The notes under the pieces: model-generated
The model's database searches: none
What the model was told of the DNA's origin: nothing
The model's input: the letters and a program-made list of their open reading frames with translations, nothing else
Position numbers and translations under genes: made by a program
Origin: Heliocidaris erythrogramma
Lineage: Eukaryota; Echinodermata; Echinoidea; Camarodonta; Echinometridae
DNA: 64,000 nucleotides
NCBI GenBank assembly: GCA_025617745.1
Contig: CM046862.1
Location: 53,385,097-53,449,096, forward strand
Reading direction: 5' to 3'
Shown here: in pieces, positions 55,731-64,000 of the stretch
Position numbering within the stretch: position 1 is the first letter of the stretch
Layout: each line of letters opens with the position of its first letter

Positions 55731-56439
55731 TAATAGGCTGCTTTAGATCTGCGACGCTAATGCTATGACACGCCAATTCCCTGGTTGCGTTGAGCGTTCT
55801 CCTCTTTCACCGCGTCGTGTTAAAAAGTCTCAAAGAGGCTTTAGATTTTTGGAAGACGCGCAACCTCAATCCATAGTGCAAATAAGACAAAACCAGGGGG
55901 TACGGGAGGCTCAACTCCGCTTCTGCTTCCCACTTTCTCTGGGACAATTTTCTGGCGGGTCAAAACTGCACACTGCTCTAAATCTTCATGTATTTTTTTT
56001 TTTTAATGATAGTAAAAGGCACTAGACTATGCCGCCATCACAGTGGGAGAGGAAAGACCAGCTAAAAAAAACCAAATAATAAAAAAATGTTATGGGCGGG
56101 GGGGTCCCCTATTTATTTTTTTGCTTTCCTAAATTTGATAATTTATAATTCGATTGAATTTATCACGCCTCTTTCATTTTGCCCCTATCATTGTTTTTGT
56201 TGAAAAAATTTAATTGCCACCTCCTACATCAATTGGCACCACCTATTATTTTGTCATTCTGTTCTTTCACTCTCCTCCCCCCCCCCCCCCCCCCCCCCCT
56301 TACAGCAATGATTTGTTTTGTACTCTTCCTTAAATAATATTTAATCCCTCTTCTATATTCAGAATTATTCACGCGACGTCTGGTGAGACGTATAGGCTAT
56401 GACATACACCATTTCAGCTTGCTCTCAACAGATCTTTGT

Positions 56440-57090
56440 GGCATTTGCCTGATCGCTTATCCGCCTCAAAACCTACAATAAGTCGCACGGACCACAACGT
56501 AGCAAACAGCCCAAAATAGTAAATTTGCTTGGATCAGTCGATTTTCTGTTTTTGATAGAAATGGGTAGTTTCATTATCATTCTATCATGTCTCAAGTTTG
56601 TGAGTCGTAATTCGACTTAGAAATATAATTTTGGGGCATTTTAAAAAGGACTCCTTTTTTCACATGTCGAACAAATGAATGTTTGGAGAGTTTTTGTAAT
56701 ACTTTCATTCAATGCCAAATTACTACTTATCTCTAAATGTATTACATTGATTTTGAAGTGAGTAATGAATAAGTCCTCCTGGAGCATCCTGCCAAAATTC
56801 AGCCTAATCTGATAATCCCTTCATACCGGTTGCTGTGGCCATTTGAATACCTAGTTTTACTTGTGCGCACACAGAGCGAAGGTTTAGCACTCTCTTGTTC
56901 CGAACTTAAATGGCCATTTTCTCTGAATAGGAGTTATTGATTGCTGGTTACATACTGATTCTAAATGTGATATTTAAAGGTGTTATATTGGAGTAAACTA
57001 GACAAGCCATATACCACTGGAAAGCTGAGAATCTCTACTTTCAGAAACAAAAAATATAATTTTGGCGACTTATTGTATGTTTTACAAATT
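56440..57090 (+). repeat. Second copy of LTR-element 3' region
   Basis: Matches 61508-62080 closely (shared CGCCTCAAAACCTACAATAA, GTGAGTCGTAATTCGACTTA and TAGCACTCTCTTGTTCCG-type segments). No LTR follows it here, so it is a fragment. Confidence 0.8.
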
Positions 57091-58391
57091 TTACAAATTT
57101 ATTCGTTTTATTCACAGACTAAAACAGCATTAGCTTGAGGTGACATGACAATTGACCGTGCCTAACATTAAAAGGTTTTGATGAAATATGTGAAGTGTGA
57201 AAAGAATTCAGGAATTATGCTCAAGATTTATCACTGGAATGTCAAACTATGTGTACCTATAAGAGGGACACCACTGGTAGTCAATGTCATGGCTTTTATC
57301 ATATCAAAAATACATAATTTTGGGTGTATCTATAAGGAGGCTATAGGAATGAAATGTTAACTGCCTGCAATACCCCACCCCCTCCCCCCCCCCCCAAAAA
57401 AAAAGATCAGATTTATTGGTCTTGTTGGACAGTTTTGCAATTGACCCACATTTTGACATTCAATGTCCAGCTCAGAAATATATGCATTCCTTAGATTTAG
57501 AATATTCGCCATTATGTTAACTAGCAATAAATCTCAAAAAACTATCACTTAAAACTTGAAGTATATTTAAGAATACTTTGATCCTTTGTAAACTCAACAA
57601 GCCATGTACCGTAACTGAGCGTCATTGGGCAACCTGTATAATGAAGACAAAAAGAAAGGGAAAGAAGTACTAAACTTGATGTAAACTGTAGACTTGGTTT
57701 TCGGGAAGAAAAAAGAATTGGTACATTTCTGTTTTATGTCACATATGTTTTGTTTTTTTTTTTCCCCTTGATAGTCTGCATGTAGTAGACATGTACATTT
57801 AGGTTTAAATCTTAACAGAAGTAATATTTTGATCTTCTATTCCAAATTAGATCCTAGACCTAGACCTCTAGGAACTAAGTAAGCAGGTACTCTCAGCATA
57901 ATCTACATGACTTTTTTGAACGTATACTATACTCTATAGAGTCTACAGAAAACAGATACAATGTACATGTGCATGACAGTTAAAGTCTAAATATTTATAA
58001 TCTAATCTAGTATACAGCGCTTACTGGACTAGGCTGTGACTATGTCAGAATTAAAGAAACAAATAATAAGGTTTTAGAGGTCTCTATTTTCCAAAATCAA
58101 GTTTACCTTGCCAGTTCAACTTGGATTTCCTGCAGTGAGTAGATGACAAAGTCTACAGATATCACGATATAGGATGATCTGGTCCTGGTCCCATTGCATT
58201 ACTTTAGTCCATTTTAGTCATATTCATAGCTCTGTAATTAAAAGAGAACAGATAAGATTATGGTGGTAATAAAAGCATAGTACAGTCTAGATTATCATAA
58301 TTACAGATATTTCACTTATTAACATAAATCATAAGCCCGGGGTGCCCCTAAGTTTAACCCTTACTAGGGTTTAATATCGGTATACTAAATT

Positions 58392-58450
58392 ATGCCTAAT
58401 GCCACGGTGCTTAGGGTAATTAAGCACCATGGCATTAGGGCCTAAGCATA
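58392..58450. other. Strong short hairpin
   Basis: CTAATGCCACGGTGCTTA pairs with TAAGCACCATGGCATTAG with one C-A mismatch around a 7-nt loop, and flanking bases extend the stem. It could be a small MITE centre, a processed hairpin RNA or chance. No support beyond the fold. Confidence 0.4.
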
Positions 58451-58805
58451 AATCTAGTCGACCGAGGGCCCTGGCCCCTGGACCTGCACATATTAACCCT
58501 CTCATTCTTACTCTCAGACTTCTTGGAGGATAAATCACATTTCACTTTGTCTTTAATTGATCTTGACTTCAGTAAAAAAAAGTGTCGGTATAAAATATTT
58601 GCTGAGGGAAAAGTGAGAGGATCAATTGATGGAAGCTGGGCCTGGGGCTTTTAGCCTTATCAAGATATTGCACAGAAATAGGACAGACTGAAATAAAATC
58701 ATACTATGAATTAGACAGAAATAACCGTCAGTTATGGGGAATTATTCATATTTAAAACGTATTTGTCAACCTTCCCCATAGTGAGCCATACGTCTCAGAC
58801 TCAGT

Positions 58806-58960
58806 GGAACAACCGACGATACAGAGTCAGACTCAGAGAAACTGAGACTGTCCGAGTCTGAAGACAGCTTTTGGTCTAACCTAAGTTAACTACGAATTAG
58901 CAGCTCTGTATCAAGTATTGACCAAAAGCTTCAGTCTATCTGTATCGTCGGTTGTTCAAC
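58806..58960. repeat. Inverted repeat with 19-bp perfect arms
   Basis: GAACAACCGACGATACAGA at ~58806 and TCTGTATCGTCGGTTGTTC at ~58940, with inner arms AGCTTTTGGTC / GACCAAAAGCTT. Probably a small MITE nested in the 3.6-kb element. Confidence 0.65.
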
Positions 58961-59350
58961 TTAGGCTAAATCTGGCTCCACTGCACTGACCTCCGTGGAA
59001 GCTTGACAAATGTCAATTTTTTTTAAGTCATTGGTAACAAACATAGCACAAGAAAATAACTTAAATCGACATAAAAACACAACTTTGTAACTTACCAAGG
59101 AGATGTTCGTCGAGCTTTTCTCAATTTCAACAAATGACAAAAGTGCACTCAATTGTGACGTCATATTTATAGCAAAGTCAATTTAGCGTCGAGATACTTG
59201 AGCGGACGTTCAAATCGGCCAGAACCGTCGTGAAAAATTGGAGGATGCGAGATCGATTGTGAAGAACTGTCTCGCGCATGCGCAGAACAACTTTTTTTGC
59301 CTAATAAGCGCGTCGCAGAACTAGCGTCGCAGATCTAAAGCAGCCTAATA

Positions 59351-59629
59351 CGACCGTCCTCACTCTTTCTGTTGGCACAGAACAGGGTCCGTGAGCTGAA
59401 TGTATGTGGCTTCGAGGATGCGCAGATGTGTAAAGTTTCGCTCGGCTAAGAATTTTAAACCAAGATGAAAAGTATTGTTCAGCGCACTCTTGATTGTTAA
59501 GTAATTGGTGAGCGATCGCAGAATTGGCATTGTCTGCCGCGTTCCGCACATTTGTTTGTCTATGCGAGCGCAAAAGTTGTGACAGCGCGCTAGCTTGGTC
59601 ATTCCGAATAGAGGAAGGTACGTGCTGCT
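59351..59629 (-). pseudogene. Penelope-like element, C-terminal part
   Basis: Minus-strand reading gives QHVPSSIRNDQASALSQLL, SAIAHQLLNN, and in the next frame FLAERNFTHLRILEATYIQL then PVLCQQKE. These are typical of the region after the GIY-YIG core in Penelope-like retroelements. A frameshift separates the halves. It continues at 62737 on the other side of the LTR element. Confidence 0.75.
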
Positions 59630-59782
59630 TTACGCCAGTTGAGTTGTTGATTGTTATTAATAACCACAGCGCCATCTGCGTTGACTGTATGTATATGTCT
59701 GATTGACACCACCACCGCCACACTATAATAAAGCTTTATCAATCTGTACTACAAAGTTGCACCTGATTCTTCCTTTATTTCG
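59630..59782 (+). repeat. 5' LTR
   Basis: 153 bp from TTACGCCAGTTGAG to CCTTTATTTCG. Includes AATAAAGCTTTATC (polyadenylation-type signal). Differs from the 3' LTR at one base by eye. It is followed at 59783 by TGGTGGCAGCGCTGG, in the place of the tRNA primer-binding site. Confidence 0.85.
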
Positions 59783-59952
59783 TGGTGGCAGCGCTGGATT
59801 TCGACCCACAGCCTAAGTAATACTTGCTCCATGCTGTTAGGAACTTTGCTGGCAAAGCCACACCCGGGTGCACCGTAAATGTAAGTTTTACCGTGGACTT
59901 GTAGTATCAGTGAACTTTAATTTATTTTAGTGTCCAGTCCCACAGCCTTACA

Positions 59953-60534
59953 ATGGCGTGTGCTATGTCCAAAGTACCCAAGCAATGGTGCTTGGGCAAG
60001 GTGGAAACCATTACCTCATTTGAGAGTTGGAGACAGAATCTCCTGTATACCCTGAACTTAGACCCTCACTTTGCCCCCTTCTTGAATGAATCGGTTACAT
60101 GGGGCAAGAAGACAAAAGCAAATCCTACAAGGGGTTTTGTAGATGACTCTACCTCGACACTTTCAGAGTCGCGCAAAACTGCCCAACAAAAGGCTAACCT
60201 GTTAGATCTAATGCTCGGCCAGATCGCTAGGAACTCCATTGTTCGCAATTCCACGTCATTGCATGACATCTGGGCGACAATAAGGCTCCACTATGGGTTC
60301 CAATCTACAGGTGCCCATTTCCTTGATTTTTGTGACATAAAATTGGAATCAGACGAGAGACCAGAGGATTTGTATCAGAAAATACTTGCCTTTGTCGAGG
60401 ATAACTTGTTCCTCACACTGCAACTACCCAGTCTACGAGTGACCCCCCCCCCCCCCCCCCCTAGTGTTGTAGGGGTATCCTTTGCCGCAGATGTTATCAA
60501 GCGTTCGCGCCAGCTCATTTTCGTACTGAGATAA
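59953..60534 (+). pseudogene. Gag of LTR retrotransposon
   Basis: Reads [35 protein letters not shown], and [20 protein letters not shown], then [15 protein letters not shown], a capsid-like Gag. A run of ~18 C at ~60443 breaks the frame soon after. No zinc knuckle was found, so the C-terminus is missing. It makes the particle shell in intact relatives; here it is probably inactive. Confidence 0.7.
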
Positions 60535-60569
60535 ACTTGATATCAGATGAACGCAAAGAGACCCTCTGC

Positions 60570-61673
60570 AGTGCTCTCCTTCAGTTATGCACACCCTAAC
60601 GGCCCCTTGACGGTCCCCTTGATGTTGTGCGTACCGACCCTGCTCCGGTATTTGTGGCCCTCCAGCACGATGAATCGCTCCGCAGGCAGGGTATTGCAGT
60701 CGAGCTTGGTCATGTCAAAAACATCAACAGGAACCCTGTGGCTGAGAAAGCTGTGCGCGAGATGGAAGATGAGCTTCTACGTGATGACCCCCATGGTGGC
60801 CATGTTACCCCCCTTGCATTAGCTCTGGCCACTTCGCGCCTTAACAGTCGCCTCCGTGGTGTTGGACTTTCTGCTCGTGAACTGTGGACCCAACGTGATC
60901 AATTCACCAGTGAACAGATTCCTTTGCGCGACATGGAGATCATTGCAACTCAACATGACAGACGTCTTTCTAATCATGGGCCAAGCTTACATTCCACATC
61001 GCCCACACGCCCATCTTCCAAGGTTGAGTCTAACGTTCATGTTGGTCCACATGCGTAGCGATCGATCCAAGATCCAGGCCCGCCCTCGCTACCTTGTCTG
61101 TAGTGTGGAGTGGTGTAACATTCGCAAGTTCGTGGGCAGTCAACTCCGCTCCGTATCATACCGTGTCAGCCGTTCTGACTGCCTGAAAGTACCCCCGAGG
61201 TTCCCTCCTCAGGCGCTTGGCAGCCCAGGGTCCCTGAGAGCGACGATGACCATGCTAACCATCTGCCCATCCCCATGCCGGCAGATGACACCCGGTATTC
61301 ACAAGATGCCTCTGATGACGCCAGTGTGCCCGAGGCCCCCATACCTCCTCCTGACCCCCCTGATATCCCGCGCGAACTGTCTACCCCTCAGGATGGATCT
61401 TCCCCTATTGGACTTGAACCGTCTGCTACACCAGTGACTCCTACTTCTCCTATGCTCCCAAGTAGCAGCCGGTATCCCTCACGCCGTCGCTGTCCCCCAT
61501 CATATGTGACCCGCCGCCTCAAAACCTACAATAAGTCGCACGGACCACAACGTAGCAAACAGCCCAAAATATTAAATTTGCTTGGATCAGTCGATTTTCG
61601 GTTTTTGATAGAAATGGGTAGTTTCATTATCATTCTATCATGTCTCAAGTTTGTGAGTCGTAATTCGACTTAG
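60570..61673 (+). pseudogene. Integrase fragment and C-terminal region
   Basis: Contains VRTDPAPVFVALQHD (second catalytic Asp region) and KNINRNPVAEKAVREMEDEL (catalytic Glu region), then LNSRLRGVGLSARELWTQRD. Later reading frames give ARPRYLVCSVEWCNIRKFVG (C-terminal domain), a Pro-rich stretch, and a final hydrophobic FLIEMGSFIIILSCLKFV. The first catalytic Asp part is missing and frames shift, so it is not functional. Confidence 0.7.
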
Positions 61674-62583
61674 AAATATTTTTTTTTTGGCATTTTAAAA
61701 TGACTCCTTTTTTTCACCTGTCATCACGGTATTAAATTGATTTTTGGAGTGAGTAATGAATAGGTCCTCCTGGAGCAGTATGCAAAAATTCAGCCTAATC
61801 TGATAATCCCTTCATACCTGTTGCTACGGCCATTTCAATACCCAGTTTTACTTGGGCGCACACAGAGAGCGAAGGTTTAGCACTCTTTTGTTCCGAACTT
61901 AAACGGCCATTTTCTCTGAATAGGAGTTATTGATTGCTGATTCTAAATGTGATATTTAAATGTGTTATCATTGACTAAACTAGGCAAGTGATATACCATT
62001 GGAAAGGTGAAAATCTCTACTTTCAGAAAATGTATAAAACAAGAAAAATAATTTTGGCGACTTATTGTAGGTTTTGAGGCGTCGGGTCACATATTTTAAG
62101 GACTATGTGCATGATTAAATCTGCAGTGTTTTTGTGCTCCCACCCTTGTTTTCCCCTTCTGCTCCGATAGTCGGTCGTTTTCATTGGCTGTTAATTTTTT
62201 TCACATGTGTTCCCCATATTTTTTTTAGTGGCTTGAGTTTTTAAGGTAAACTTTTATACTACATATAGATGGGATGTAAGGTTTGTTAACAGCCTTTGAA
62301 CAGGTTGAAATAGTAATCTGATCATGGTACATGCTTGATTCAGTTTAAGCCTTAGTGAATAAGGGCTATTTGCGTATTTAGAGTTTATGTGTTGATATTA
62401 TACCCAACAACGGTTGAGTGTTCTAAGGTTCCTGCGTTATACGTTGTTTTGATTATAATGTTATTTGATAGTCAAATGCTTTTGTTTATTTGCATATTTA
62501 AATGCCATATCAAAATTTTAAAGCTGCTGTGTTAGTTTACATGCACCGTGTATATCGTTATAATATTTGTAGGAAGAAAGTAA
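61674..62583 (+). other. 3' untranslated region of LTR element
   Basis: Non-coding up to the 3' LTR. The first ~400 bp are repeated at 56640-57080. A GGAAGAAAG purine stretch just before the LTR (~62571) could be a weak polypurine tract. Confidence 0.55.
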
Positions 62584-62736
62584 TTACGCCAGTTGAGTTG
62601 TTGATTGTTGTTAATAACCACAGCGCCATCTGCGTTGACTGTATGTATATGTCTGATTGACACCACCACCGCCACACTATAATAAAGCTTTATCAATCTG
62701 TACTACAAAGTTGCACCTGATTCTTCCTTTATTTCG
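62584..62736 (+). repeat. 3' LTR
   Basis: Same 153 bp as 59630-59782 with a single difference (GTTGTTAATAAC here, GTTATTAATAAC there). Confidence 0.85.
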
Positions 62737-63117
62737 TTACGCGATCTGCTAGTCTTTGAGTCGTACGCCCTATGTACTTCACATCGGCACTTGAATTCGT
62801 AAATAACATTGGAAATCTGCCTGATATGGAGTACATCTTTTCGGACCGACGAGATCGTTCTGTGTGTGGTAAATACCTTTCCCTCGCCACGGCAGTTTGA
62901 TATAGACAGGACATTTGTTTGGTCCAAAGACCGGCGTCATATAGCCATTTTCGCGCAGAATATCCTTGAGGCTATCGATCTCTGCTTTGAGTTTGCACAG
63001 AGAGCAGATTCTCTGTGCTCTATCAATTAGGATATTGATAAGATCAATTTTGTACCGGGTGGGACTGAATGAGTCCCAGCGCGACGACCCCATAGCAACA
63101 CCTTTATAGGCTATCAC
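62737..63117 (-). pseudogene. Penelope-like element, linker and GIY-YIG
   Basis: Minus-strand frames give RYKIDLINILIDRAQRICSL, NKCPVYIKLPWRGKG, VIYEFKCRC, then VKYIGRTTQRLADRV. CPVYIKLPW and YEFxCxC-x-YIGRT are hallmarks of the linker and GIY-YIG nuclease of Penelope-like retroelements. Frameshifts at ~62880 and ~62800. The LTR element interrupts it right after RLADRV. The RT core is not present in the window. Confidence 0.8.
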
Positions 63118-63227
63118 GAAAAGCGTGCATTCCGTCTATCGGAAACCTACATTCACAGGTCAGTACACGCGCTGGGACATATTCAGTCCCACCCGGTACA
63201 AAATTGGTCTTATCAATATCCTAAGAA
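63029..63227. repeat. Inverted duplication of Penelope-like sequence
   Basis: AGGATATTGATAAGATCAAT and TTTTGTACCGGGTGGGACTG on the left are repeated in reverse at ~63172-63227, where the plus strand reads FSPTRYKIGLINIL. The two copies face each other across ~80 bp. Confidence 0.75.
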
Positions 63228-64000
63228 ACCAATACGTGCTACGGCGACAATTGCTCTGCTGCCAAACTAACTAAATTTCTAACTTCATCTCTAGACCAAA
63301 CACTACACCTACCCTAAGCCTATAAACCTGCCTAGAAAATCTGCTTTTAGCCCTACCCCTTGCCCTATACCATTACACCTTTGACGAAATAAAAACTCAG
63401 GGCAAATATAGTCTCAGCGACCTTCCATGTCTTCATTGTGACATGTCTTCATTGTAACATGTATCATAATATACATTTAGTGCTGATGTTGTCTGACAGT
63501 TCACCTATTAACACTATGCATGCTTTTGTAATAAGTCTTAACATCACTATCTACTCTTTGAAGGGAGGGTAGGGGAGAGCGGGGTGAAGTGGGACAAAAT
63601 TCATGATGTGGCACTTTTTGGTTTGTAACTATTAAAATAGTCATTGTAGCATCTCCATTTCTTGGTACATAATGCTAATACTAGGCTACATGACAAGGTA
63701 TTTGACACCATTCCTATTATGTTTAGTTTTATGCAAATAATAATTTGAAATTAGGTACTTGAACTTGCCAGGTGAAATGGGACACCGCCGAGGTTAACTA
63801 ATCATTTTTTAGTGATCATTGGATATTTAGTGTACATTACAAGAAAAAAATAAATAAGGGATAAACAAACATTACATCAGGTCAAACCGGTTCAGGCGAT
63901 ATGCATATGATCGTGACCTGGCCAACAGCACGCGTCACATGCACCATGTAATTGTGCAATGTAATTGTAACTCGCGTGATGTACACATAGGCATTGGCGT
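63228..64000. other. Unassigned right end
   Basis: No gene recognised. GGGGTGAAGTGGGACAAAA (~63580) and GGTGAAATGGGACACC (~63771) are a repeated phrase of unknown nature. Confidence 0.5.

Larger units (their letters stand above)
55736..59345. mobile_element. 3.6-kb TIR element, TSD TAATA
   Basis: The ends are perfect inverted repeats of at least 24 bp, starting GGCTGCTTTAGATCTGCGAC, and flanked by TAATA at 55731-55735 and 59346-59350. The inside has no recognisable transposase. It holds an LTR-retrotransposon 3' fragment (~56440-57090), C-runs at ~56276 and ~57380, a strong hairpin (58392-58450) and a 19-bp inverted repeat pair (58806-58960). CRE (TGACGTCA, ~59157) and NRF1-like (GCGCATGCGCAGAAC, ~59274) motifs lie near the right end. 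Superfamily unknown. Confidence 0.7.
59630..62736 (+). mobile_element. Young internally deleted LTR retrotransposon
   Basis: Two 153-bp LTRs bracket gag, a truncated integrase and a long 3' region; protease, RT and RNase H are missing. The LTRs differ by one base, so insertion is recent and was probably driven by a full-length relative. Target: a Penelope-like GIY-YIG gene. Removing the element rejoins codons as ADRV-K-QHVPS. Either TTAC is a short target duplication or the LTR begins with TTAC; this is unresolved. Integrase style suggests Ty3/Gypsy; lineage not fixed. Confidence 0.8.

Noticed and set aside
55765..56025. 86-residue plus-strand frame as a gene
   Set aside because: It lies just inside a TIR element, ends in poly-Phe from a T-run and has no recognisable domain.
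59301..59723. 140-residue minus frame as a host gene
   Set aside because: It mixes LTR sequence with a frameshifted Penelope-like C-terminus.
62809..63030. 73-residue plus-strand frame
   Set aside because: It is the antisense shadow of the Penelope-like linker and GIY-YIG region.

Overview
The window looks like nuclear DNA of a marine invertebrate. It is AT-rich, has GT-AG introns of 0.7 to 12.7 kb, many decayed LINEs, tRNA-derived SINEs, palindromic MITEs, a Penelope-like element, Ty3/Gypsy-type fragments, and long G/C and TA tracts. An echinoderm or other non-vertebrate deuterostome is my best guess. It rests on general repeat style and gene architecture, with no sequence search behind it, so treat it as weak.

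The host genes are a three-member tandem family on the + strand, covering 2.6-47.7 kb. Each complete member encodes a small single-pass receptor: signal peptide, WSC domain, one Sushi/CCP domain, a short Thr-rich stalk, a transmembrane helix and a ~168-residue tail. Copy 1 (2634-10206, six exons, 398 aa) is intact. Copy 2 (13131-18679) lacks the signal and WSC exons and has a damaged splice donor after its CCP exon. Copy 3 (23548-47684) has all six exons, but exon 1 is one base out of phase with exon 2. All three tails keep three tyrosine motifs: YQSL (endocytic YxxPhi type), YVPM (YxxM, the class of site bound by PI3K p85 SH2) and YENR (pYxN, the Grb2 SH2 type). This suggests an uncharacterised phosphotyrosine-signalling receptor family.

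Copies 1 and 2 arose by an 8-10 kb tandem duplication (unit 1 ~3781-12068, unit 2 ~12496-22148) whose left edge is a G-tract, expanded to 99 nt at the junction. Later insertions differ between units and give useful filled/empty-site comparisons: a tRNA-like foldback only in unit 1, an inverted pair of tRNA SINEs only in unit 2, and a pair of related MITEs with different but internally matching terminal motifs.

Intron 5 of copy 3 carries a 10.8-kb foldback element (35294-46106) bounded by a 9-bp target duplication. Its arms are inverted and contain 144-bp satellite monomers, about four on the left and about 35 on the right. Between them sits an internally deleted Ty3/Gypsy gag-pol. Nearly every monomer carries the nuclear-receptor motif TCAAGGTCAAGGTCA (DR0). 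Removing the element leaves an intron of about 1.87 kb, the same as in copies 1 and 2.

From 47.7 to 64 kb I see no convincing host gene. This part holds MITEs, a minus-strand LINE (51.8-54.7 kb), a 3.6-kb TIR element (55736-59345, TSD TAATA), and a Penelope-like GIY-YIG element split by a young LTR retrotransposon (59630-62736, LTRs differing by one base). The first 2 kb holds a rearranged minus-strand LINE into which part of the copy-1 upstream region has been copied.
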